IMG/VR virus record: IMGVR_UViG_3300030430_000901
Coordinates: 3,035 to 24,762 of that record
From: a virus
DNA: 21,728 nt
Reading direction: 5' to 3' (one strand)
Part shown: positions 15,866 through 21,728 of the stretch, one piece after another
Layout of the letters: every line of letters starts with the position of its first letter
Numbering within the stretch: position 1 is the stretch's first letter
The notes under the pieces: model-generated
Told to the model about the DNA's origin: nothing
What the model saw: only the letters and a program-made list of their open reading frames with translations
Databases searched by the model: none
Program-made: the position numbers and the translations under genes

Positions 15866-16773
15866 TGGCAGTAGAAGAAACCATACAAACCGTCAGGGAA
15901 AGTCCCGAAATAGAAGCCTATCGTATTGGCCTTTTAAAAACAGCAAAAGAACTTTCTGACCTAGGAATTGATTTACCTCCCCAGCAAGTTGCAGAGATGA
16001 CAGGTTTACAAAGAGCAGCTGCTGCCCAACAGATGGCAGGCCTTGGTGCTTTTTTACCTTATCTGCAACAAGCCGGTAGTACGATGGCAACAGCTGGGCA
16101 AACCTTAGGCGGAGTAGAAGACGCTTTAAGAGCTGGAGCCGGTCCTGTGACAGATGAAATGTTACAGCGTTATATGAATCCTTTTCAACAAGCTGTGCAA
16201 GATGAAATAAATAGAAGTTTTGATATACAACAAAGACAAGCAGCCGCGGGGGCTATAGGACAAGGTGCGTTTGGTGGTTCACGAGGTGAAATAGCACAAA
16301 GAGAAATAGACAGAAATAGAGCAGACGCATTAGCTAGATCACAAGCACAAAACTTTTTACAGGCACAACAGGCAGCTGAAAGAGAATTAGCAAGGCAGAC
16401 ACAACTTGGATCTGGTATTGCAGGTCTTGCAGGACAAATGGGACAATTAGGATTAAGACAAGCCGCCCTTGGCGAAACAGGACAAGCATTACAACAAAGA
16501 GATATTGACAGTGCGTACAAGCTCGGATCTTTATTACAGGCTCAAGATCAAGCTAGACTCGATGCAGCAAGAGCAAGTGATTTAGCACAGCTTTATGAGC
16601 CATATCAACGACTAGGTTTTTTATCTGATATTTACAGTAAAGTACCTACGTCACAATCAACAATTACACAGGCAAGTACGCCTAATGTATCACCATTTCA
16701 GCAATATTTAGGCCTCGGTATTGCAGGATTATCAGCAGCAGCAGGGGCTCAGAAAGCAGGGTTATTTGGATGA
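15865..16773 (+). CDS. Gln/Ala-rich internal virion protein candidate (302 aa)
   Basis: The ATG at 15865 overlaps the upstream TAA (TAATG), with a purine-rich site (GGAAAGG) about ten bases upstream. The protein is rich in Ala, Gln and Gly and mostly helical. It contains the block YMNPFQQAVQDEINRSFDIQ (near 112-131), then GAIGQGAFGGSRGEIAQREI, a long Gln-rich helix, LAQLYEPYQRLGFLSDIYSK (near 244-263), and a hydrophobic C-terminus (LGLGIAGLSAAAGAQKAGLF). This pattern is familiar from uncultured marine podoviruses of the HMO-2011 type, where it is regarded as structural. Composition resembles ejection proteins such as P22 gp7, but homology is not claimed. Neighbours suggest it is packaged with the 516- and 930-aa proteins. 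Confidence 0.65.
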   Translation: MAVEETIQTVRESPEIEAYRIGLLKTAKELSDLGIDLPPQQVAEMTGLQRAAAAQQMAGLGAFLPYLQQAGSTMATAGQTLGGVEDALRAGAGPVTDEMLQRYMNPFQQAVQDEINRSFDIQQRQAAAGAIGQGAFGGSRGEIAQREIDRNRADALARSQAQNFLQAQQAAERELARQTQLGSGIAGLAGQMGQLGLRQAALGETGQALQQRDIDSAYKLGSLLQAQDQARLDAARASDLAQLYEPYQRLGFLSDIYSKVPTSQSTITQASTPNVSPFQQYLGLGIAGLSAAAGAQKAGLFG

Positions 16774-19562
16774 TGAATAGAGCATTATTACAAAGACAGA
16801 TGTTTGCTAATGGCGGTAGGGTAATACCTGACGATGCAAAAGGTTTACAAGCTTTAGCAAAAGAACGTCCTGACGTTGTTAGAAAAATGGGTTTTCAAGC
16901 AATGCAAGAGGGCGGTTTAGCAGGTCTTATGTCACAACAAAACATGGCGGCTACACCTATGGGGTCACCACCAATGGATCAGCCACCGATGGCAGCACAA
17001 CAACAATTAGATCCAAACATTGTTATGAGTGCTTTACAAACGGCATCTGAAACAACGGGAGACTTGGAACAAGCTCCTGACTTTCAATCTATGATGAACC
17101 AGTTTAGTGGTGAAGATAAGTCAGAAGAAGAAAGAAGAGATGATCTAGCAAGTATAGTTGGGCCAGAGGACGCAGCTCAAACACCTGATAGTGTTTTAGC
17201 TTTAGTAACACCGATGGTTCAAATTAGTATGATGGAAGAAGGCATTGCACCGATGGCTCGCGAGGCAATGGACACACCAGTAGAAGGCGATATGGCTGGC
17301 GGAATAATGAGCATGACGGAGGCTGGAAGCGAACCACCCGAAAATTTTAGGTATGGCGGTGAGGTTCGCCGCCGTGGAGACGAGGACCCAGTTTTAAAAT
17401 TTGCAAACGCAGGAGTTGTACCAGGAACAATTACTCCAATGACGGACTACCAGCAAAAAGTTGGAGAAACTGCTACTGCTTTGTTGCCAACCTTTCAACA
17501 GTTTTTACCAACTACAGATCCTGAAACACAAAAAAGAAGACTGCAATCAGATATTTTGTTTGATATAGCTAACACTGCTTTAGCTTTTTCTGCACCTATG
17601 AAAGGCGAAAAAAAAGGTTTAAGCCCTGCGGAAAGATTAGCCTTAGCGGCTCAAACAACACAACTACTACCAAAAATACAAGCTAGAACATCAAAAGCTG
17701 CGGAAGACATAAAAAAACAAGAGTTAGCTCAAAAGTCAGGAGCCTTACAAGCTGCTATAGGGCTTGAGCAAGCTAGGTTAAAACAGGTTGGAGCTGAAAG
17801 AGGTCAATTAATTTCAGGTTCTTTTACTTTGGCAAATACAGCAAAAAAATTAGCAGCAGCAAAAGCAGAGGGAATAAGCTCTAGAGCCCATGAAGAAAAA
17901 ATGCAAAATTCTAAGTTTGCATTACAAACCACTTTGGACGCAATAAACAAAAAATTAGATTTCGGATACGATACAAAACTTGCGACCCAAAAAGGAGAAA
18001 TTGAAACAGCTTTGAAAAAAGTACAAGAAGGTATTGATATTAATAAAATAAATATTCAACACGAAGATAATATTGAAAAGATTAATTTAGAAATTACTGG
18101 AAAAAAAGGTGTTGCAACTCTTAACAACATCGCTTCTTTAGAAAGGTTAAAACTTAATATAAAATCAAGAGAAGGTATAGCTGAAGCTAACCGTCAGATG
18201 GATAAAGTAATAGCTAATGAAAATAACAATACACGCTTACTTATAAACGAAAACAATGTGAACCAACAAAATTTAAGACTACAGTTTGATAAAGTAAGAG
18301 AAGAAAACCTTGTTGCAGATAGAAATGCAAAAAATCAACAAGCTATTGCTGAATTAGACCTTAAAAAAGTAATTGAGGCTCGTCAAACATTAGAAGGTTT
18401 GAGAGAGTTTGAACTTAAAAAAGCTCAAGGTGAAAGAGATGAAAAGAAACTTCAACTCATAGAAAAAGAATTAAATGAAGTAAAAATAGCCGAAACTCAA
18501 ATTAAAAAGTTTTCAGCTGAAAATAGAGCTGACAATGACAAAGAAGTTTTAGCGTTTAAGAGAGAGCAGTTAGCCAAGCTTGATCAATACAGAAGTAGAT
18601 CACTTGATTTGAAAGAAGAATTAAATCAAATCACCAGAACTAACAATGTGATGAACCAAAAGTATAAGCAAATAGAGCTTACACTTAAAAAACACCAAGC
18701 TCAGTTACAACTTTTTGGTAAAGGAGCTACTGGTGCAACTCTAAACATTATGTCAGATCCAAACCGTTATGAACCTTACAGAGACGGTAGAGATGATAAT
18801 CAACTAGAACTTGCTATACAAAATTATGTAGCAAAGACCACTGGGCCAAAAGGAGAGACTATTGAAAAAGAATTACCTCCATACATGAAAGAAATATTAG
18901 TAGATAGAGTAAAACAAGGCTTCAGAATACCTGATATTCCTTTATATAAATTAGGCTTATCTCAAAAAGAAATAGATCAATATAAACCTGTTTCTAATGA
19001 AGTTGGTGAAAATGCACTGAACACAGTTATTGACGAGGGTGTTGATTTGACAAAAGGCACTGGAGTAATGTCAACTGTTAACACAGCATTAAGATGGGTG
19101 GCAGGTCAAATATCTGAGATAGGTCCAGGCACGGGCGATGTTCTTACACAGACTTCTCAAGCAAGAAAAATGTTAAACGCTCTTGCTAATGTGACTGAAG
19201 GGTTTTTAAGAGAGGCCGTATCAAACGATAGATTAGATAAAGATACAATTGCTCTCGTAAGAAGAGATATTTTAAGACCTACGGGTACAATGACTGATGC
19301 TAACGCATATGCTCAACTTAAACAGACACAACAGACAATTAAGGCAAAGCTAGATGAGAAAAGAATTGTAGTAAATAATCCGGGTCAGTACACTGAATCA
19401 CAAGTAACAAAAGCAAGAGAAACTATAAACATGATGAAAGCTCTTATCAACAATTATGGTATTGCTATAAATAGTTATGAAAAGTTTGGTGGGTTCGGGG
19501 AAAAAGGGTCTACTCGTGCAAAAGGTGTTTTAAGAAACATCATTAAAAGAAGTGGTCAATAA
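16770..19562 (+). CDS. Large coiled-coil internal virion protein (930 aa)
   Basis: Translation can start at ATG 16770 (overlapping the upstream TGA) or at 16773; AGGG at 16758-16761 is better spaced for the first. Residues 1-60 (RALLQRQMFANGGRV, GFQAMQEGGLAGLM) are typical for the large structural protein of HMO-2011-like and uncultured marine phages. Residues 55-190 are Met-, Pro- and acid-rich and likely disordered; a YGGEVRRRGDEDPVL motif lies at 195-209. About 300-680 is a long, highly charged coiled coil rich in Lys, Glu, Gln and Asn. The C-terminal part (about 740-925) is a helical domain. A role as internal or ejection protein, or as a rod-like spacer in the virion, is inferred. No catalytic motif was found. 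Confidence 0.65.
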   Translation: MMNRALLQRQMFANGGRVIPDDAKGLQALAKERPDVVRKMGFQAMQEGGLAGLMSQQNMAATPMGSPPMDQPPMAAQQQLDPNIVMSALQTASETTGDLEQAPDFQSMMNQFSGEDKSEEERRDDLASIVGPEDAAQTPDSVLALVTPMVQISMMEEGIAPMAREAMDTPVEGDMAGGIMSMTEAGSEPPENFRYGGEVRRRGDEDPVLKFANAGVVPGTITPMTDYQQKVGETATALLPTFQQFLPTTDPETQKRRLQSDILFDIANTALAFSAPMKGEKKGLSPAERLALAAQTTQLLPKIQARTSKAAEDIKKQELAQKSGALQAAIGLEQARLKQVGAERGQLISGSFTLANTAKKLAAAKAEGISSRAHEEKMQNSKFALQTTLDAINKKLDFGYDTKLATQKGEIETALKKVQEGIDINKINIQHEDNIEKINLEITGKKGVATLNNIASLERLKLNIKSREGIAEANRQMDKVIANENNNTRLLINENNVNQQNLRLQFDKVREENLVADRNAKNQQAIAELDLKKVIEARQTLEGLREFELKKAQGERDEKKLQLIEKELNEVKIAETQIKKFSAENRADNDKEVLAFKREQLAKLDQYRSRSLDLKEELNQITRTNNVMNQKYKQIELTLKKHQAQLQLFGKGATGATLNIMSDPNRYEPYRDGRDDNQLELAIQNYVAKTTGPKGETIEKELPPYMKEILVDRVKQGFRIPDIPLYKLGLSQKEIDQYKPVSNEVGENALNTVIDEGVDLTKGTGVMSTVNTALRWVAGQISEIGPGTGDVLTQTSQARKMLNALANVTEGFLREAVSNDRLDKDTIALVRRDILRPTGTMTDANAYAQLKQTQQTIKAKLDEKRIVVNNPGQYTESQVTKARETINMMKALINNYGIAINSYEKFGGFGEKGSTRAKGVLRNIIKRSGQ

Positions 19563-21728
19563 TGGCTGAAATTAATACCATAACTACTCCGGATGGCCCT
19601 ATAAATTTTCCAGTAATAGAATTTACTAGTGACGAGGCTAATTTTTTTACAGAAGAATTTGGAGGTGAAAAAGCTACTAGTTTTCTTGCAAGAGAAGCTA
19701 TTAGTGAAATTACACAGAATCCAAAGCTTGGTAACCTTTTTACTTACGAAACTTTAAAAGATGGGACTGCCCCATTGTTTGATTTTGATCCTGAGCTGGT
19801 AGGTAAATCAAGTAAAGAAAAATCTTTAAGTGATGAAGAAATATTAAAAGAATTTACAAACCTTGAAGATACAGGGTTTTTTACAGGTTTTGGCAGAGAA
19901 ATATTTAAAACAGCCCCAAGTGCCGCAGGTTTTGTTGGTGGAGCAAAAATAGGTGGTAAACTACAACAGATGATCCCACCTCTTGGGCCAATAGCGATTG
20001 GTGTTAAATTTGCAATACCTGTAACCACCGGTGTGCTTGGAGCTTTTGGTGCTTATGAGATGGGAGACGATGTTTCTGAGTTTGTATTAGGTGAAGAGGG
20101 TCTAATTATACCTAGTCATAAGGCCTCTTATGAAGCAGGAAGAACAACAGCTGGCGGACTGGCATGGTTGCCTACACCTTTTATGATATCAAAAAATGTA
20201 AGTTTTGGTGCAGCTAACTACATTAAAAATTTAGATGAAATATTAAAAACAGGGCAACAACAGATAGGATTACAACGAAGCAAGCCTCCTATAACAACAA
20301 AACTAATATCTGGCGTTGAGACTTTATTAAATAAAACAGGAAAAGAGTTTAAAGATAAGCCAAAGCGAATGGCAGCTTTAGAGGGTTTAAGTGTAGGCGG
20401 TGCAACTACAGGTGCTTATTTTGCAGAAAATTTAGATCCAGGTGGTGTAGCAGCAAGAATAGGTTTTGAAATGACAGGTGCAATTGCTCCACAACTTGCT
20501 TTTGGCACATTCGTAAGAAACTTTGAAGATATACTAGGTAGTTTAAAAAAACCTTTTACAAAAGAAGGACGTAAAGATCTGTTTGATAAATCCGGTGTAA
20601 GCGTTACTAAAAGAAGGTTGCAAGCCGTAGGTCGAATAAAAAAAATATTAGAGGACAATGGTGATGACGTAGAAACTTTAATAAAAGAGTTATCAGATGA
20701 TTCAATCACAAATCAACTCTATGATGAGTCAGGACAGTTAATTAAACTTACCGCAGGTCAAAAGTCAGGTAATCCTACTTTGATGGCGATTGAAGCAAGT
20801 TTGGCCTCCTCTTCACAAGGTTTAGGTAAAACAAGAAAAGAAAACCATGTTCTTGCAAACAAAGCATTAAGAAATTTAATTGGTGCTTTAGTTTTACAAG
20901 GCGATAAAGACGCTTTGAAACAGGCAGCTCAAATTAGAAAATCTCAATTTGATGGTTATTTAGCCGAAAAGCTTGCATTAAGAACTGATCGTGTTCTGGA
21001 CACCTTTAAAAAAATTGCTGGAGACAATCCAATAAATAATAAAAAGTTATCAACACAATTATTTGATGTAACCGGATCTGCTTTACAACAAGCTAGGACA
21101 GAAGAATCAAGACTATACAAAAACATAGGTAATTTTGAAATCACATCGTTTGTGGGGCCAGATGGTAATGCAGTTGATGCTCCTAACTTTATTTCATATT
21201 TAAAAAATAATTTACCGCAGACGCAGGAAGCATTAAGTGAGACATTAAAAGATTTAGGTCCTCTTTATGCTTTTTACCAAAGAAAAGGTAGAGAATTAGG
21301 GTTACCTGAGTTTGTGGAAGAGGCTACAGATAGAGCTGGTAAAGCTGTTGACCTTAGTAAGTTTGACCAAAACATAGACAAAATATTTGAAAAGGGTGCT
21401 TTGCAAAAAGGTAATACAGTTTTAAACGAAATAAATAGAACCTTAAGATATTTAAAATTACCAGAGGTAGATGATGTCTCTAAATTAAAAGATGTTACGA
21501 CTTTTAGTAGAGATGATCTTCTAAATATACAAGAGTATTTTGTATCAAAAACAAACTTTCCAAGAAGATTTGGCACTACTAAAGACGAATTAGCTGTCAG
21601 AGCTTTTGAAAGAGATAAAAGAAATTATACAGCCGCTAAAAATGTTTTTAATAATTTACTTAAAAAAAGCGATGCAAGTCCTACCGCAACGGCAACGGCA
21701 CAAGCAGATGAAGTACAGCCTCTGACTG
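19562..21728 (+). CDS. Giant virion / ejection protein candidate, 5' part (at least 722 aa)
   Basis: The ATG at 19562 overlaps the upstream TAA by one base, and the frame is open for 722 codons to the right edge without a stop, so the end lies outside the window. After an acidic N-terminal region (1-105) come two hydrophobic Gly/Ala-rich regions at about 117-165 (AGFVGGAKIGGKL, LGAFGAYEMG) and 271-316 (ALEGLSVGGATTGAYF, GAIAPQLAFGTF), suited to membrane insertion. A long Lys-rich helical part follows, containing LTAGQKSGNP and SLASSSQGLG, and a Thr/Ala low-complexity stretch (ASPTATATAQA) appears just before the edge. Size, composition and place at the end of the internal-protein cassette fit a large ejection protein analogous to T7 gp16 or P22 gp16. 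No enzyme motif is visible in the part seen. Confidence 0.62.
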   Translation, partial: MAEINTITTPDGPINFPVIEFTSDEANFFTEEFGGEKATSFLAREAISEITQNPKLGNLFTYETLKDGTAPLFDFDPELVGKSSKEKSLSDEEILKEFTNLEDTGFFTGFGREIFKTAPSAAGFVGGAKIGGKLQQMIPPLGPIAIGVKFAIPVTTGVLGAFGAYEMGDDVSEFVLGEEGLIIPSHKASYEAGRTTAGGLAWLPTPFMISKNVSFGAANYIKNLDEILKTGQQQIGLQRSKPPITTKLISGVETLLNKTGKEFKDKPKRMAALEGLSVGGATTGAYFAENLDPGGVAARIGFEMTGAIAPQLAFGTFVRNFEDILGSLKKPFTKEGRKDLFDKSGVSVTKRRLQAVGRIKKILEDNGDDVETLIKELSDDSITNQLYDESGQLIKLTAGQKSGNPTLMAIEASLASSSQGLGKTRKENHVLANKALRNLIGALVLQGDKDALKQAAQIRKSQFDGYLAEKLALRTDRVLDTFKKIAGDNPINNKKLSTQLFDVTGSALQQARTEESRLYKNIGNFEITSFVGPDGNAVDAPNFISYLKNNLPQTQEALSETLKDLGPLYAFYQRKGRELGLPEFVEEATDRAGKAVDLSKFDQNIDKIFEKGALQKGNTVLNEINRTLRYLKLPEVDDVSKLKDVTTFSRDDLLNIQEYFVSKTNFPRRFGTTKDELAVRAFERDKRNYTAAKNVFNNLLKKSDASPTATATAQADEVQPLT

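Noticed and set aside
16770-19562. Tape-measure protein of a long-tailed phage
   Set aside because: The neighbours are short-tail proteins (nozzle, gp14/15/16-like) and no sheath, tube or baseplate gene is present, so a tail-length ruler is unlikely.
1-21728. CRISPR array, tRNA genes, integrase, insertion sequences or host genes
   Set aside because: Coding density leaves no gap above about 38 bases, and no regularly spaced repeats, cloverleaf-like sequences or transposase frames were seen.

Overview
The window is a stretch of tailed-bacteriophage genome (podovirus type) that encodes virion and DNA-ejection proteins. Every gene lies on the + strand, genes are packed end to end (1- to 4-base overlaps or gaps of a few bases), and no tRNA, rRNA, host metabolic gene, integrase or insertion sequence was found. 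The DNA is A+T-rich and the protein types resemble those of uncultured marine podoviruses (T7-like pelagiphages and HMO-2011-like phages). A low-GC marine alphaproteobacterial host is therefore plausible, but this is inference only.

Left half (1-11931): a T7-like tail and ejection module in the T7 order. It holds the 3' part of the tail nozzle / tubular protein B (gp12-like), three internal virion proteins in the positions and sizes of T7 gp14, gp15 and gp16 (168, 754 and 1294 aa), a tail fibre with a T7 gp17-type attachment region, a second host-contact protein of LamG/SPRY/repeat architecture, and a DUF4376-like tail-fibre chaperone candidate. The gp16-like protein shows no recognisable N-terminal transglycosylase; instead it carries an HExxH...ExExNxxA metallopeptidase-like signature at residues 300-338.

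Right half (11934-21728): a second virion cassette of the type seen in HMO-2011-like and uncultured marine phages. It has a P22 gp10-like stabilisation / nozzle protein that is split over two reading frames by a beta-rich repeat insert, a 75-aa protein, a 516-aa protein with a strongly cationic amphipathic stretch followed by a hydrophobic stretch, a 302-aa Gln/Ala-rich protein, a 930-aa coiled-coil protein, and a giant protein open at the window edge (at least 722 aa).

Taken together, the window appears to hold two consecutive sets of tail/ejection-type proteins in one colinear transcription unit. The first set would build the tail tube, the T7-like ejectosome and the receptor-binding fibres. 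The second set may supply extra tail-plug and internal proteins. The only intergenic gaps above 30 bases (after 7451 and after 14280) both begin with the same 10 bases starting at the stop codon, a possible but weak regulatory signal.
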